Part shown: positions 26,918-37,697 of the stretch, piece after piece
How positions within the stretch are numbered: position 1 is the first letter of the stretch
How the letters are laid out: every line of letters starts with the position of its first letter
Assembly: GCF_004348985.1 (NCBI RefSeq)
Contig: NZ_SMKW01000015.1
Coordinates: forward strand, 1-64,000
Length of the DNA stretch: 64,000 nt
Direction: 5' to 3'
Origin: Saccharopolyspora elongata
GTDB taxonomy: Bacteria; Actinomycetota; Actinomycetes; Mycobacteriales; Pseudonocardiaceae
Notes under the pieces: model-generated
The model's database searches: none
Seen by the model: only the letters and a program-made list of their open reading frames with translations
Told to the model about the DNA's origin: nothing
Position numbers and translations under genes: made by a program

Positions 26918-26944
26918 CCGCCGCCGCACAACCTGCGGCGGCGG
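26918..26944. terminator. Bidirectional terminator
   Basis: Perfect 11-bp arms CCGCCGCCGCA / TGCGGCGGCGG around CAACC, placed between the amidohydrolase stop and the stop of the convergent methyltransferase. Confidence 0.75.
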
Positions 26945-26945
26945 T

Positions 26946-27788
26946 TCAGGCTCCGGGCGCGATGATGCGGCCGTAAGGCGTGGTCAGGTGTTGCGGCGGG
27001 CGGGACAGGTGCAGTGCGGCGTGGTAGCTGCCCCCGGCCTCCTTCCCGGCGGGGTCGGCTCCGGTGGCCTCGACGGCCGCGATGGCGTAGTGCTGCTCAT
27101 CCGGGTCGGTGAACCGGCGTTGCACGAAGGTGCGGTCCGCGTCGACCTCGGTGACGAGCCCGTGTTCGGCGAGGGCGTCGGCGATCGGCCGGTAGGTCCC
27201 GGTGCGCAGGACGAAAGCGGCCACCCACACCGGATCGGCGGCCGCGTGCAGCAGTTGGTGGAAGGTCCGGGCGGAGAGGAAGCTGACGCCGCCGGTCACG
27301 GTGATCAGGTTCGCCGGAGCGACGGCCCGCAAGAACGCCGGGGACGCGGACGCGGTCTCCAGGTTCTCGGTGAAACCGGCGTCGAGCAGGCCGGCGGCCA
27401 CCGCGTAGTCGATCGCGGGGGCGGCGATGTCCAGGCCCACCACCGGGACTGCGTCCGCGCAGCGGCGGGCGGCGTAGAAGTCCTTGTCGCGCTCGATCAG
27501 CTCGGCGGTCCCCAGCTCGGCCACGTCCGGCGAGGTGTAGTGGGCGTGGAGGTCGTCGAAGGTCAGGTCGTGGTTGAGCAGCGCGGCGTTGATGCCGTAG
27601 GAGCAGCACAGGTCCAGCACCGTCACCCGCCCGGACCTCGCCCGTTCCGCCAGGAGGCGGCGGAACACCGGTTGGGCGTGGTGCGGCGTCCGGTAGCCGT
27701 ACCGGCCGAGGCTGCGGAAGTAGGCGCGGGGGTCGGGCTGGTCGTAGATCTCGTCGAACGGCGTCCTGTTTCCCCTGGACTGCGACAT
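26946..27788 (-). CDS. SAM-dependent class I methyltransferase
   Basis: 280 residues from ATG 27788 (MSQSRGNRTPFDEIY). The SAM-binding motif I is VTVLDLCCSYGINAALL, with acidic loop VPVVGLDIAAPAIDYA and motif IV-like PANLITVTGGVSF. The sequence recalls actinomycete methyltransferases of unknown acceptor. It stands alone with no pathway neighbour. The start is chosen because the protein similarity begins there and GAGG precedes it. Confidence 0.75.
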   Translation of the reverse strand: MSQSRGNRTPFDEIYDQPDPRAYFRSLGRYGYRTPHHAQPVFRRLLAERARSGRVTVLDLCCSYGINAALLNHDLTFDDLHAHYTSPDVAELGTAELIERDKDFYAARRCADAVPVVGLDIAAPAIDYAVAAGLLDAGFTENLETASASPAFLRAVAPANLITVTGGVSFLSARTFHQLLHAAADPVWVAAFVLRTGTYRPIADALAEHGLVTEVDADRTFVQRRFTDPDEQHYAIAAVEATGADPAGKEAGGSYHAALHLSRPPQHLTTPYGRIIAPGA

Positions 27789-27942
27789 GCCTCGATTCTG
27801 GCAGCGCGCCCGGGTTTCCGAGGCCCGCTGATCATCTGCAACACCTTCGGACCAAGGCTTCGTCCGGATCGGTGAACGCGCTTGCTTCACGGCGCACACC
27901 GCCTCCGGCGGCGCAATCCACCGCGCCAGACGGGAGTTCCAT

Positions 27943-28164
27943 TCAAGATCCAATGTGGACCTCCCTGCCGTGTTGGCCCGGCAGGTCGTAGGCGAAGGAC
28001 TGGCCCGCCCAGTTCACCACCACGTTCTACGTGGCATCGGTGGCGTTGAAGGCGATCAGCGCCTCGGAGCCGTCCGGGTCGCGCCAGGCGACGTTGCGCA
28101 CCGCGCCGGGCTTGACGAACTTGGTCAGATGGCCCGTCGAGCAGTACTCGATCCGGACTCCGCG
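27943..28164 (-). pseudogene. GH30 glycosidase C-terminal remnant
   Basis: On the minus strand the frame reads TGHLTKFVKPGAVRNVAWRD, PDGSEALIAFNATDAT, an in-frame TAG, then NVVVNWAGQSFAYDLPG and a stop. This is the beta-sandwich end of GH30 glucosylceramidase/xylanase-type enzymes (GxxSKFVxPGAxR and WAGQSFxYxLP are family marks). The catalytic TIM barrel is absent, so only about 70 codons remain. The MerR gene now abuts its 5' side. Confidence 0.75.
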
Positions 28165-28596
28165 TCAGCCCGCCTGATCGGCGGATTCCGGCAGGTTCCA
28201 GAGGCCGCTCGCGGTGCCGTTGGAGACGTGCTCCTCGTAGACCGCGACCTTGTGGTCGATCAGAGCGAGGCAGTCGGTGAGCTCGTTGATCCGGTCGACG
28301 ACCTGCCGCTGGTGCTCGCGCAGCAGCGCGAGCCGCTCGTCCTCGTTGCCGGGTCCGCTGCGGACCAGCTCGGCGAAGTGCCGGATGGTCGCCAGCGGCA
28401 TCCCCGAGGCGCGGAACTTGGTGCAGTTGACCAGCCACTCGACGTCCAGCCGGCGGTAGACGCGGCGACCGCTGGAATTGCGCCGCACCGGGCCGATCAG
28501 CAGGCCCTCGCGTTCGTAGAAGCGCAGGGCGTGCACGCTCAGCCCGGTGCGTTCCACGACCTGTCCGATGCTGAGCTCCGAGGCGCTGTGGGTCAT
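28165..28596 (-). CDS. MerR-family regulator
   Basis: 143 residues. The N-terminal HTH reads LSIGQVVERTGLSVHALRFYEREGLL with the RRVYRR wing, then a dimerisation coil and a short C-terminus without metal-binding cysteines. This is the small-molecule-sensing MerR subgroup typically paired with an oxidoreductase. Divergent from an SDR gene across 55 bp with a MerR-type dyad promoter. Confidence 0.9.
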   Translation of the reverse strand: MTHSASELSIGQVVERTGLSVHALRFYEREGLLIGPVRRNSSGRRVYRRLDVEWLVNCTKFRASGMPLATIRHFAELVRSGPGNEDERLALLREHQRQVVDRINELTDCLALIDHKVAVYEEHVSNGTASGLWNLPESADQAG

Positions 28597-28613
28597 GCCG
28601 CGAGCCTACTGAT

Positions 28614-28644
28614 TTGACCTAGAGCGGGCTCTAGCTCATAGCGT
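28614..28644 (+). promoter_or_regulatory. MerR-type promoter of the SDR gene
   Basis: -35 TTGACC at 28614-28619 and a -10-like ATAGCG/TAGCGT at about 28638-28644, spaced 18-19 bp, longer than usual as in MerR-activated promoters. A perfect dyad CTAGAGC-GG-GCTCTAG (28619-28634) fills the spacer. The start codon follows within about 8 bases of the predicted start site, so the mRNA may be leaderless. Confidence 0.7.
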
Positions 28645-28651
28645 CCGCCGC

Positions 28652-29605
28652 ATGACAGCAACCGCAACACCGCAGGGCAGGATCGGATCCGGGTTCGGCG
28701 CCCGCAGCACCGCCGCCGAAGTCCTGCGCGGGATCGACCTCACCGGCAAGCTCGCGATCGTCACGGGCGGCTACTCCGGCATCGGTCTGGCGACCACCCG
28801 CGCGCTCACCGACGCGGGGGCTCACGTCGTCGTCCCCGCCCGCCGGGTGGCCGAGGCGCGGGAAGCCCTCGGGGATGTCGAGGTGGCCGGGATGGACCTC
28901 GCCGATCTGGACAGCGTCCGCGGCTTCGCCGAAGGGTTCCTCGCCTCCGGCCGCCGCATCGACCTGGTCATCAACAGCGCCGGGACCATGGCCTGCCCGG
29001 AGACTCGGGTCGGTCCGGGCTGGGAGATGCAGTTCGCGGTGAACCACCTCGGCCACTTCGCGCTGATCAACCTGCTGTGGCCGGCGATCGCGCCGGGTGC
29101 GCGCGTCGTCTCGGTGTCCTCGGCGGGCCACCAGTTCTCCGGGATCCGGTGGGACGACCCGCACTTCGAGCGCGGCTACGACAGGTTCCTGGCCTACGGC
29201 CAGTCGAAGACCGCGAACGCGCTGTTCGCCACCCACCTCGACGCGCTCGGCCGGGATCGCGGCGTGCGGGCGTTCTCGCTGCACCCCGGCGCCATCCTCA
29301 CGCCGCTGGTGCGCCACCTGCCCAAGGAGGAGATGGTCGCGGCAGGCTGGATCGACGCGGCGGGCAACCTGGTGAACAGCGACTTCAAGACGCCGGAGCA
29401 GGGCGCGGCGACGCAGGTCTGGGCGGCGACGTCCCCGCGGCTGGCCGGGATGGGCGGCGCCTACTGCGAGGACTGCGACATCGCCGAACCCACCGACAGC
29501 ACCGAAGGCTGGACCGGCGTGCGCGACTACGTGACCGACCCGGGCCAGGCGGCCCGGCTGTGGGCGCTCTCCGCCGAGCTGACCGGCGTCGACGCCTTCG
29601 CCTGA
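28652..29605 (+). CDS. Short-chain dehydrogenase/reductase
   Basis: 317 residues. NAD(P)-binding TGGYSGIG, NSAG, and the catalytic YGQSK with the preceding serine in VSVSSAGHQ are all present; the length and WDDPHFERGYDR loop are those of the retinol-dehydrogenase-like/WW-oxidoreductase-type SDRs common in actinomycetes. No Shine-Dalgarno is apparent. Likely induced by the MerR regulator; substrate unknown. Confidence 0.9.
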   Translation: MTATATPQGRIGSGFGARSTAAEVLRGIDLTGKLAIVTGGYSGIGLATTRALTDAGAHVVVPARRVAEAREALGDVEVAGMDLADLDSVRGFAEGFLASGRRIDLVINSAGTMACPETRVGPGWEMQFAVNHLGHFALINLLWPAIAPGARVVSVSSAGHQFSGIRWDDPHFERGYDRFLAYGQSKTANALFATHLDALGRDRGVRAFSLHPGAILTPLVRHLPKEEMVAAGWIDAAGNLVNSDFKTPEQGAATQVWAATSPRLAGMGGAYCEDCDIAEPTDSTEGWTGVRDYVTDPGQAARLWALSAELTGVDAFA

Positions 29606-29619
29606 CGGCGGCAGCCGAC

Positions 29620-29665
29620 GTCGTGAGCGTTTTGGACTGCTATGGCGGCCCAAAACGCTCACGAC
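29620..29665. repeat. Conserved-loop hairpin element, copy 2
   Basis: Perfect 16-bp arms GTCGTGAGCGTTTTGG / CCAAAACGCTCACGAC around ACTGCTATGGCGGC. Arms are unrelated to the copy at 10252 but the loop keeps TGCTRTRGCG. It lies 14 bp past the SDR stop and may also act as a terminator. Confidence 0.75.
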
Positions 29666-29710
29666 CCCCGATCGCTCCGGCGCGGTCTCGTCCAGGCCGG
29701 GGCTCCGCAC

Positions 29711-29759
29711 GAGGCGAGGGCCGCCCCTGACCGGCTCGGTCAGGGGCGCCCCTCGCCTC
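29711..29759. terminator. Terminator downstream of gltD
   Basis: 23-bp arms with one mismatch around a three-base loop, 18 bp past the gltD stop on the minus strand. Very stable GC stem, effective in either direction. Confidence 0.8.
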
Positions 29760-29777
29760 ACGGCGAACAGCTTTCGA

Positions 29778-31229
29778 TCACACCATCGGACGATCGGTGG
29801 GAGCGATCGGCGACGGCAGGATCTTGCGACCCGCCAGGTAGCGGTCGACCCCGGCCGCCGCGGAGCGGCCCTCGGCGATCGCCCAGACGATCAGGGACTG
29901 GCCGCGGCCCATGTCCCCCGCCGAGAAGACTCCGTCCACACTGGACATGAAGTTCTCGTCCCGGGCAACGTTGCCGCGGGCGTCCAGGGATACGCCCAGA
30001 TCCTCCAGCAGACCCGCTCGCTCCGGGCCGACGAAGCCCATCGCGAGCAGCACCAGCTGCGCGGGCAGCTCCCGCTCCGTGCCCTCGACCGGCTCGAAGC
30101 CGGTGTCGGTGCGCCGCACCTCCACCAGCCGCAACGCCCGCACGCGGCCCTGGTCGTCGCCCAGGAACTCCTGGGTGTTGACCGAGTACAGGCGCTCGCC
30201 GCCCTCCTCGTGCGCCGAGGACACCCGGTAGATCATCGGGTAGGTCGGCCACGGGTGGGCCTCGGAACGCGACTCCGGCGGCATCGGCATGATCTCCAGC
30301 TGCGTCACCGAAGCCGCGCCCTGCCGGTGCGCCGTGCCGACGCAGTCCGCGCCCGTGTCACCGCCGCCGATGACGACCACGTGCTTGCCCTCGGCGTGGA
30401 TCGGCGAGCGCGCGAGGTCGCCCTCCTGCACCTTGTTGGCCAGCGGCAGGTACTGCATCGCCTGGTGCACGCCGTCCAGCTCGCGCCCCGGCGCCGGCAG
30501 ATCGCGCGCCTGCGTCGCACCACCGGCGAGGACCACCGCGTCGTAGTCGTCGCGCAGCTGCTCCACCGTCACGTCCACGCCGACGTTCACGCCGGTGCGG
30601 AATTCGGTGCCCTCGGCCCGCATCTGGCCCAGCCGCCGGTCCAGCCGCTGCTTCTCCATCTTGAATTCCGGGATGCCGTAGCGCAGCAGCCCGCCGATGC
30701 GGTCCGCCCGCTCGTAGACCACGACGCTGTGGCCCACGCGGGTCAGCTGCTGCGCCGCGGCGAGCCCGGCGGGCCCGGAGCCGACCACGGCGACCTTCTT
30801 GCCCGTGCCCGCGCGGGGCAGCTGCGGGCGGACGTGACCGGCTTCCCAGGCCTTGTCGATGATGGTGATCTCGACCTGCTTGATGCTGACCGGGTCGGAG
30901 TTGATGCCGACCACGCAGGCGGCCTCGCACGGCGCGGGGCACAACGTCCCGGTGAACTCCGGGAAGTTGTTCGTGGCGTGCAGCCGCTCCGCGGCCTCCT
31001 GCCAGTCGTCCCGCCACACCAGGTCGTTCCACTCCGGGATCAGGTTGCCCAGCGGACAACCCTGGTGGCAGAACGGGATCCCGCAGTCCATGCAGCGGCC
31101 GGCCTGCTTCTGCAGCTTGGGCTGTTCGAACTCCAGGTAGACCTCGCGCCAGTCCTTGATGCGCACGTCCACCGGGCGACGCCGCGGCGTTTCCCGCGGC
31201 GTCGTCATGAATCCCTTGGGATCAGCCAT
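29778..31229 (-). CDS. gltD: Glutamate synthase small subunit
   Basis: 483 residues. N-terminal cysteines for Fe-S clusters ([17 protein letters not shown], then [10 protein letters not shown]), FAD-binding [15 protein letters not shown] and NADPH-binding [16 protein letters not shown] are the GltD pattern. It takes electrons from NADPH and delivers them to GltB, which makes two glutamates from glutamine and 2-oxoglutarate. Its start overlaps the gltB stop by 8 bp, so the two are translationally coupled. Confidence 0.97.
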   Translation of the reverse strand: MADPKGFMTTPRETPRRRPVDVRIKDWREVYLEFEQPKLQKQAGRCMDCGIPFCHQGCPLGNLIPEWNDLVWRDDWQEAAERLHATNNFPEFTGTLCPAPCEAACVVGINSDPVSIKQVEITIIDKAWEAGHVRPQLPRAGTGKKVAVVGSGPAGLAAAQQLTRVGHSVVVYERADRIGGLLRYGIPEFKMEKQRLDRRLGQMRAEGTEFRTGVNVGVDVTVEQLRDDYDAVVLAGGATQARDLPAPGRELDGVHQAMQYLPLANKVQEGDLARSPIHAEGKHVVVIGGGDTGADCVGTAHRQGAASVTQLEIMPMPPESRSEAHPWPTYPMIYRVSSAHEEGGERLYSVNTQEFLGDDQGRVRALRLVEVRRTDTGFEPVEGTERELPAQLVLLAMGFVGPERAGLLEDLGVSLDARGNVARDENFMSSVDGVFSAGDMGRGQSLIVWAIAEGRSAAAGVDRYLAGRKILPSPIAPTDRPMV

Positions 31230-34200
31230 GTGCGGCCTCCATGATCGCCTCGTTGACGTCGCGCCCGTCGCGTTCGGCGGCGGTCCGGGCCGCGAGCACC
31301 CGCTTGAAGTCCCTCGGCATGACCTTGCCGAAGCGCTCGACGGCTGTGTCCCAGTCGGCCAGCAGCTCGCGCGCCACCGCCGACTCGGTCTGCTCGTAGT
31401 GCCGCCGAACCCGGTCGTGCAGGAACTCGCGGTCGGCGTCGTCGAGCGGGTCCAGGTCGACCATCTCGGGGTTGATCCGCCTGGCGTCCAGGTCCAGCAG
31501 GTACGCGACGCCGCCGGACATGCCGGCCGCGAAGTTGCGCCCCGTCTCGCCGAGGATCACCACGCGACCACCGGTCATGTACTCGCAACCGTGGTCGCCG
31601 ACGCCTTCGACGACGGCCACGGCGCCGGAGTTGCGCACGCAGAACCGCTCGCCGACGACACCGCGAACGAACAGCTCACCGCCGGTCGCGCCGTAGAGCA
31701 GCACGTTGCCCGCGATGATGTTCTGCTCGGCCGCGAACGGCGCGGACGCGTCCGGGCGAACGACGATCCGCCCACCGGACAAGCCCTTCCCGACGTAGTC
31801 GTTGGCGTCTCCCAGCAGCCGCAGGGTGATGCCGCGCGGCACGAACGCACCGAAGGACTGCCCGGCCGAGCCGGTGAACGTCACGTCGATGGTGTCGTCC
31901 GGCAGGCCCTCGCCGCCCCACCGCCGCGTCAGCTCCGAGCCGAGCATGGTGCCGACCGTGCGGTTGACGTTGCGCACCGGGATGTCCAGCCGCACCGGGG
32001 TGCCTTCCTTCAGCGCCCCTTCGCACAGCTGGATCAGCGTGTTGTCCAGCGCCTTCTCCAGACCGTGGTCCTGTTCGGTGGTCTGGTGCCGCGCCGCGCC
32101 GCGCGGCAGTTCCGGCACGTGCGTGATCGGCGTGAGGTCGAGGCCCTGGGTCTTCCAGTGCCGCACGGCATCGGAGGTGTCGATCAGGTCGGCGTGCCCG
32201 ATCGCCTCGGCCAGCGACCGGAATCCCAGCTCCGCCAGGTATTCCCGCACCTCCTGCGCGATGAACTCGAAGAAGTTCACCACGTATTCGGCCTTGCCGG
32301 TGAACTTCTCGCGCAGCTGCGGGTTCTGCGTCGCCACGCCCACCGGGCAGGTGTCGAGGTGGCAGACCCGCATCATGATGCAGCCGGAGACCACCAGCGG
32401 CGCCGTGGCGAACCCGTACTCCTCGGCCCCGAGCAGGGCCGCGATCACCACGTCGCGCCCGGTCTTGAGCTGGCCGTCGGTCTGCACCACGATCCGGTCG
32501 CGCAGGTCATTGGCCAGCAGCGTCTGCTGCGTCTCGGCCAGCCCGAGCTCCCATGGACCGCCGGCGTGCTTGATCGACGACAGCGGCGAGGCGCCGGTCC
32601 CGCCGTCGTGGCCGGAGATCAGCACCACGTCGGCGTGCGCCTTGGACACACCCGCGGCGACCGTGCCGACGCCGACCTCGGACACCAGCTTGACGTGGAT
32701 CCGCGCCCTGGGATTGGCGTTCTTCAGGTCGTGGATCAGCTGCGCCAGGTCCTCGATCGAGTAGATGTCGTGGTGCGGCGGCGGCGAGATCAGTCCCACG
32801 CCCGGCGTGGAGTGCCGGGTCTTGGCCACCCACGGGTACACCTTGTGGCCGGGCAACTGCCCGCCCTCGCCGGGCTTCGCGCCCTGCGCCATCTTGATCT
32901 GGATGTCGTCGGAGTTGACCAGGTACTCACTGGTCACGCCGAACCGGCCGCTGGCGACCTGCTTGATCGCCGAGCGCCGCGAATCGCCATTGGCGTCCGG
33001 GGTGAACCGATCGGCGTCCTCGCCGCCCTCACCGGTGTTGGACTTGCCGCCCAACCGGTTCATCGCGATGGCCAGCACCTCGTGCATCTCCTGCGAGATC
33101 GACCCGTAGGAGATGGCGCCGGTGGCGAACCGCTTGACGATCGACGACACCGGCTCGACCTCGTCGATCGGCACCGGCTTGCGCACGCAGTAGCGGAACT
33201 TGAACAGCCCGCGGAGGGTCATCAGCTCCTGCGACTGGTCGTCGACTGCCCGGGTGTACTCCTTGAACACCTCGTAGCGGCCGCTGCGCGTGGAGTGCTG
33301 GAGCTTGAACACCGTCTGCGGGTTGAACAGGTGCGGCTCGCCTTCGCGCCGCCACTGGTACTCGCCGCCGGTCTGCAGCACCCGGTGCGGTGCCACGACG
33401 CCGTCGGCGGGGTACGCCCGCCGGTGCCGGTCGGCGACCTCCTCGGCCAGCACGTCGAACCCGACGCCGCCGAGCCGCGAGGTGGTGCCGGTGAAGCACT
33501 GCCGCACGACCTCGTCGCCGAGGCCGATGGCCTCGAAGATCTGCGCGCCCGTGTAGGAGGCCACAGTGGACACCCCCATCTTGGACATGGTCTTGCGGAC
33601 GCCCTTGCCCAGCGCCTTGATGAGATTCGCGGTGGCCTGCTTGGCGTCGACGCCCTTGATCACGTCACCGCGCACCAGATCTTCGACGGTGGCCATCGCC
33701 ACATACGGGTTAACGGCAGCGGCGCCGTAACCGATGAGAAGAGCGACATGGTGCACTTCCCGGACGTCGCCGGCTTCGACGATCAGGCCCACCTGGGTGC
33801 GCTTCTTCTCGCGCACCAGGTGGTGGTGCACGGCGCCGGTCGTCAGCAGCGACGGGATCGGCGCGCGCTCGACGTCGGCCGAGCGGTCCGAGAGCACCAG
33901 CACGTGCGCCCCGCTCGCCACCGCGGCCGATACCTCGTCGCAGATCTCGTCGAGGCGCGTGCGCAGCGCCTCGCCGCCACCGGCGACGTGGAACGTCGCA
34001 TCGATCACCGCGGGCTTGAGGCCCGGGTGGTCGCCGTCGTCGTCGACGTGCACGATCTTGGCGAGCTCGTCGTTGTCCAGCACCGGGAACGGCAGCGCCA
34101 GGTTGTGGCAGGCCCGCGGGTCGTGGTCGAGCAGGTTGTGCTCGGGCCCGACGTGGGTGCTCAGCGAGGTGACCAGTTCTTCCCGGATCGCGTCCAGCGG

Positions 34201-35802
34201 CGGGTTGGTGACCTGCGCGAACAGCTGGGTGAAGTAGTCGAACAGCTGCCGAGGCCGCTCGGAGAACGCGGCGAAGGGCACGTCGTTGCCCATCGAACCG
34301 ATCGGCTCGGCTCCGGTGGTGGCCATCGGCTTGAGCAGGACGCCCAGCTCTTCCTGCGTGTAGCCGAAGACCTGCTGCCGGTGCATCAGCGAGTCGTGCG
34401 AGGGCAGCTCGCGCTCGCGCTCCGGCAGGTCCGCCAGGTGCACCACGCCCTCGTCCAGCCACTCCTGGTACGGGAATTCGGCGGCCAGCTCGCCCTTGAT
34501 CTCGTCGTCGTCGATGATGCGGCCCTCGCCGGTGTCGACGAGGAACATCCGGCCCGGCTGCAGGCGGCCCTTGCGGACGACCTTGTCCGCGTCGACCTCC
34601 AGCACGCCGACCTCGCTGGCCAGCACCACGAGCCCGTCCTCGGTGACCCAGTAGCGCCCGGGCCGCAGCCCGTTGCGGTCGAGGACCGCGCCGATCTGGG
34701 TGCCGTCGGTGAACGCCACCAGCGCGGGGCCGTCCCAGGGCTCCATCAGGTAGTTGTGGAACTCGTAGAACGCGCGGCGGGCCGGGTCCATCTCGGCGTG
34801 GTTCTCCCACGCCTCGGGGATCATCATCAGCACCGCGTGCGGCAGCGACCGGCCGCCCAGGTGCAGCAGTTCCAGCACCTCGTCGAAGGTCGCCGAGTCG
34901 CTGGCGCCCGGCGTCGCGATCGGGAACAGCCGCTGCAGATCACCGGGGATCAGATCGGTGGCCAGCATGCTCTCGCGGGTCCGCATCCAGTTGCGGTTGC
35001 CCTTGACCGTGTTGATCTCGCCGTTGTGCGCGATGAACCGGTACGGGTGCGCCAGCGGCCAGGACGGGAACGTGTTGGTGGAGAAGCGGCTGTGCACCAG
35101 GCCGATCGCGCTGGCGAACCGCTCGTCGTGCAGGTCGGGGTAGAAGGCGCCGAGCTGCGCTTCGGTCAGCATCCCCTTGTAGACGATGGTGCGCGCCGAC
35201 AGGCTCGGGAAGTACACGTCGGCTTCGTGCTCGGCCCGCTTGCGGACGCAGAACGCACGCCGCTCGAACTCCAGCGCCGTCTCGCCGTGCGCGGCATCGG
35301 TGCCGTCAACAAAGGAGAGGGGACCGAGGAATAACTGGCGGAAGCTCGGCATGGTCTCGCGCGCCGAACTGCCGGCGCAGCTGGGCTCCACCGGGAGTTC
35401 GCGCCAGCCGAGCAGCCGCAGGCCTTCCTCGGCCACGATCCGCTCGATGTCCGCCGCGGCCCGTGCCGCTTCGTCGGGGTCCGCGGGCAGGAACGCGGTA
35501 CCCGCCGCGTAGCCGCCGCGCTCGGGCAGGTCGAACGGTACGACGGCGCGGAAGAACTCGTCCGGGATCTGGGTCAGCAGCCCGACGCCGTCCCCGGTGT
35601 CCGGGTCGGCACCCTTGGCACCTCGGTGCTCCAGGTTGCGCAGCGCCGTCAGCGCTTTGGTCACCAGGTCGTGACTGCGCCGACCGCGCAGGTCGGCGAC
35701 GAATGCGACACCGCAAGCGTCGTGTTCGTAGGCCGGGTCGTAAAGACCCTGGGAAGCGGCGCTGCGCTGCGCCATCATTCTTGCATGGTGGGATTGGGGC
35801 AT
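31222..35802 (-). CDS. gltB: Glutamate synthase large subunit
   Basis: 1526 residues from ATG 35802 (GGGAGG four bases upstream). The mature N-terminal nucleophile is C30 in HDACGVAF, so 29 residues would be removed as a propeptide. Class II glutaminase domain, central domain, FMN-binding barrel ([10 protein letters not shown]) with the 3Fe-4S cysteines in [17 protein letters not shown], and the C-terminal beta-helix GXGXG domain are all present at family length. It is the ammonia-assimilating enzyme with GltD. Confidence 0.97.
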   Translation of the reverse strand: MPQSHHARMMAQRSAASQGLYDPAYEHDACGVAFVADLRGRRSHDLVTKALTALRNLEHRGAKGADPDTGDGVGLLTQIPDEFFRAVVPFDLPERGGYAAGTAFLPADPDEAARAAADIERIVAEEGLRLLGWRELPVEPSCAGSSARETMPSFRQLFLGPLSFVDGTDAAHGETALEFERRAFCVRKRAEHEADVYFPSLSARTIVYKGMLTEAQLGAFYPDLHDERFASAIGLVHSRFSTNTFPSWPLAHPYRFIAHNGEINTVKGNRNWMRTRESMLATDLIPGDLQRLFPIATPGASDSATFDEVLELLHLGGRSLPHAVLMMIPEAWENHAEMDPARRAFYEFHNYLMEPWDGPALVAFTDGTQIGAVLDRNGLRPGRYWVTEDGLVVLASEVGVLEVDADKVVRKGRLQPGRMFLVDTGEGRIIDDDEIKGELAAEFPYQEWLDEGVVHLADLPERERELPSHDSLMHRQQVFGYTQEELGVLLKPMATTGAEPIGSMGNDVPFAAFSERPRQLFDYFTQLFAQVTNPPLDAIREELVTSLSTHVGPEHNLLDHDPRACHNLALPFPVLDNDELAKIVHVDDDGDHPGLKPAVIDATFHVAGGGEALRTRLDEICDEVSAAVASGAHVLVLSDRSADVERAPIPSLLTTGAVHHHLVREKKRTQVGLIVEAGDVREVHHVALLIGYGAAAVNPYVAMATVEDLVRGDVIKGVDAKQATANLIKALGKGVRKTMSKMGVSTVASYTGAQIFEAIGLGDEVVRQCFTGTTSRLGGVGFDVLAEEVADRHRRAYPADGVVAPHRVLQTGGEYQWRREGEPHLFNPQTVFKLQHSTRSGRYEVFKEYTRAVDDQSQELMTLRGLFKFRYCVRKPVPIDEVEPVSSIVKRFATGAISYGSISQEMHEVLAIAMNRLGGKSNTGEGGEDADRFTPDANGDSRRSAIKQVASGRFGVTSEYLVNSDDIQIKMAQGAKPGEGGQLPGHKVYPWVAKTRHSTPGVGLISPPPHHDIYSIEDLAQLIHDLKNANPRARIHVKLVSEVGVGTVAAGVSKAHADVVLISGHDGGTGASPLSSIKHAGGPWELGLAETQQTLLANDLRDRIVVQTDGQLKTGRDVVIAALLGAEEYGFATAPLVVSGCIMMRVCHLDTCPVGVATQNPQLREKFTGKAEYVVNFFEFIAQEVREYLAELGFRSLAEAIGHADLIDTSDAVRHWKTQGLDLTPITHVPELPRGAARHQTTEQDHGLEKALDNTLIQLCEGALKEGTPVRLDIPVRNVNRTVGTMLGSELTRRWGGEGLPDDTIDVTFTGSAGQSFGAFVPRGITLRLLGDANDYVGKGLSGGRIVVRPDASAPFAAEQNIIAGNVLLYGATGGELFVRGVVGERFCVRNSGAVAVVEGVGDHGCEYMTGGRVVILGETGRNFAAGMSGGVAYLLDLDARRINPEMVDLDPLDDADREFLHDRVRRHYEQTESAVARELLADWDTAVERFGKVMPRDFKRVLAARTAAERDGRDVNEAIMEAAHG

Positions 35803-36262
35803 CAGACCTCCCGTCGTCAGGCCGCAGGTCGCAGCAGGGCATGACTCACCCACTGCGATCCCGCAAGAGCCTTTGGGGGCACTGACAAAAGGATGCGCCG
35901 TTGCACTCTTGGTCAGTTTGAGGCACTCTACATAGCGAGCAGCCGGAAAGCTACCGCTGAGTAACGCGAAGTTAAACGAAGATTGCGGAGCTCCCAGCCA
36001 TTGGGACACCGTTGTCGCAAACCCGGCGGGCTCGGGAATTCTGCACCACGACAATGTCCATACGCGACTGTTCCACGCCCCGAGTGGCATTGTTCACGAT
36101 CTTCTTGCGCACCACCGAATCGCCGCACTACGAGTTCGGATTCGGTTCAGAACAAGCGCTTTCCGTGTTCGCCCGGACACCCCGGGTGCACCACGGCGAA
36201 CTCACCCGATTGGCAACGAGTTCGCGATCGCAGACCGTCCACTGTCGAGCAGGACGCCCGGC
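35803..36262. promoter_or_regulatory. 460-bp region upstream of gltB
   Basis: No convincing gene. The half next to gltB must contain the gltBD promoter; the ~300 bp from 35900 are less GC-rich than the surroundings, which is typical of a regulatory region. I see no riboswitch, T-box or strong dyad. The other half borders the 3' end of the GT87 gene. Confidence 0.4.
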
Positions 36263-37576
36263 TCAACTCCGCAACGCGGCCGCAGCGAGTGGTTCTTCCG
36301 GCGCAGTCGGCCGCGGTTGATTCCGGGCAAAACGACCGAGAAGCACAAGTAGCGCAAATCCCAGCAGCAGATAGGGATTGCCGAACACGTGCTGCAACGG
36401 CGTCCACGGCGGGCCCGTGGGCAGCATCCGGAACGACGCGACGAGCACGGTCGCCAGGGTCACCCCGGCGGCGAGCAGCCAGCCCGGGCTGCGCAGCCGA
36501 ACGGCGTAGCCGAGCAGCACCAGCAGCCCCGGCGCGCACCAGACCCAGTGATCCGACCACGACGTGGGCGACACCAGCAGCGCGAGCAGGCCGTTGGCGA
36601 CCACGGCGAGCGCCGGCTCGGTCCGCCGGATCGCGTAGGCCACGACGGCCGTGCAGGCCAGCGCGAGCACCAGCCACATCCCGTTCTGCGCCACCGGGCC
36701 CAGTTCCAGCCGGGCCAGCCCGCCCATGATCGACTGGTTGGTGTGGAAGGCGGAGCCGCTGACGCCGTGCGCCGGGCCCTTGCCGAACCAGTACTCCACG
36801 GCGGCCCGGTAGTTCAGCGCGAAGCCCGCCAGCGTGCCGAGCACGGCCGTCGCCACCGCGACACCGACGGCGCGGAAGTCCTTGCGGAACAGGAAGAACA
36901 GCAGGAAGGCGGCGGGCGTGAGCTTGATCGCCGCGGCGATGCCGATCAGCATGCCGCGCGGCCAGCGCGGGTTGGGCGCCAGGCAGTCGACGATGACCAG
37001 CCCCATCAGCGCGATGTTGATCTGGCCCAGCCCGAACGAGGCGTACACCGGTTCCAGGAACAACGTCCACGGCAGCAGCGCCATCGCCACCGCGAGCGCG
37101 CCGCGCTTGCCGACCACCGGCCACAGGTGGCGGGTGACCAGGTACAGCGCCGCGCCGATGGCGAGCAGGTCCACGACGTAGAGCGCGACCAGCCCGGCGA
37201 CGAACGGCAGCAGCGCGAACGGCAGCAGCGGCAGCAGCGCGAACGGCGGGTACACCCAGGGCAGCACCCGGCCGATGCTGACGGTCGGGGCGGTGTTCAT
37301 GATGTCGCCGCCGGCCAGCCAGGTGTGCACCGCCCAGCGGTACACCTGGTAGTCGATGCCGGAACCCTGGTCCAGCCCGGCCCGCCGCATCAGCACCAGC
37401 AGCGCGAAGGACGCGATCAGCAGCGGCACCGAGACCGCGATGACGGCGCGGGAGTGGTTCACGACGATTCCGCGAAGCCGGTCCGGCAGGCCGCCGAGGT
37501 TCAGGACAGCACGGCCGGACTCGAACTGCACCGTGGCCAACTGGGTCCTCTCGATCAGGCGACCGACGTCGACCAC
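36263..37576 (-). CDS. GT87-family polyprenol-dependent membrane glycosyltransferase
   Basis: 437 residues, GTG start, about 10-11 helices. An early GSGIDYQVYRWAV loop with the catalytic-type aspartate after helix 1, then VLPWVYPPFALL and a conserved GQINIAL, mark the DUF2029/GT87 alpha-mannosyltransferases, GT-C enzymes that use polyprenyl-phosphate-mannose outside the membrane (e.g. in lipoarabinomannan synthesis). It stands alone; a dyad GTGATCG-AA-CGATCAC (37583-37598) lies just upstream. Confidence 0.85.
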   Translation of the reverse strand: MVDVGRLIERTQLATVQFESGRAVLNLGGLPDRLRGIVVNHSRAVIAVSVPLLIASFALLVLMRRAGLDQGSGIDYQVYRWAVHTWLAGGDIMNTAPTVSIGRVLPWVYPPFALLPLLPFALLPFVAGLVALYVVDLLAIGAALYLVTRHLWPVVGKRGALAVAMALLPWTLFLEPVYASFGLGQINIALMGLVIVDCLAPNPRWPRGMLIGIAAAIKLTPAAFLLFFLFRKDFRAVGVAVATAVLGTLAGFALNYRAAVEYWFGKGPAHGVSGSAFHTNQSIMGGLARLELGPVAQNGMWLVLALACTAVVAYAIRRTEPALAVVANGLLALLVSPTSWSDHWVWCAPGLLVLLGYAVRLRSPGWLLAAGVTLATVLVASFRMLPTGPPWTPLQHVFGNPYLLLGFALLVLLGRFARNQPRPTAPEEPLAAAALRS

Positions 37577-37697
37577 CGCTTCGTGATCGAACGATCACTC
37601 CGAGTTCGCCAGGTCGCGGGAAACACCCGTGATGAACCGAAGAACTCTAACCCAACGAGATCAGGTGCCCGCACTCGCCTCGCCGCAGGACAGCGGG

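Noticed and set aside
31156..35334. A 1392-codon open frame opposite gltB
   Set aside because: It is the reverse-frame shadow of a conserved gene with biased codon use; its protein is low-complexity (V, R, H, D, Q rich) and has no domain.
36147..37598. A 483-codon frame overlapping the GT87 gene
   Set aside because: Same strand, different frame, Arg/Ala-rich shadow; the 36263-37576 frame has the membrane helices and family motifs.
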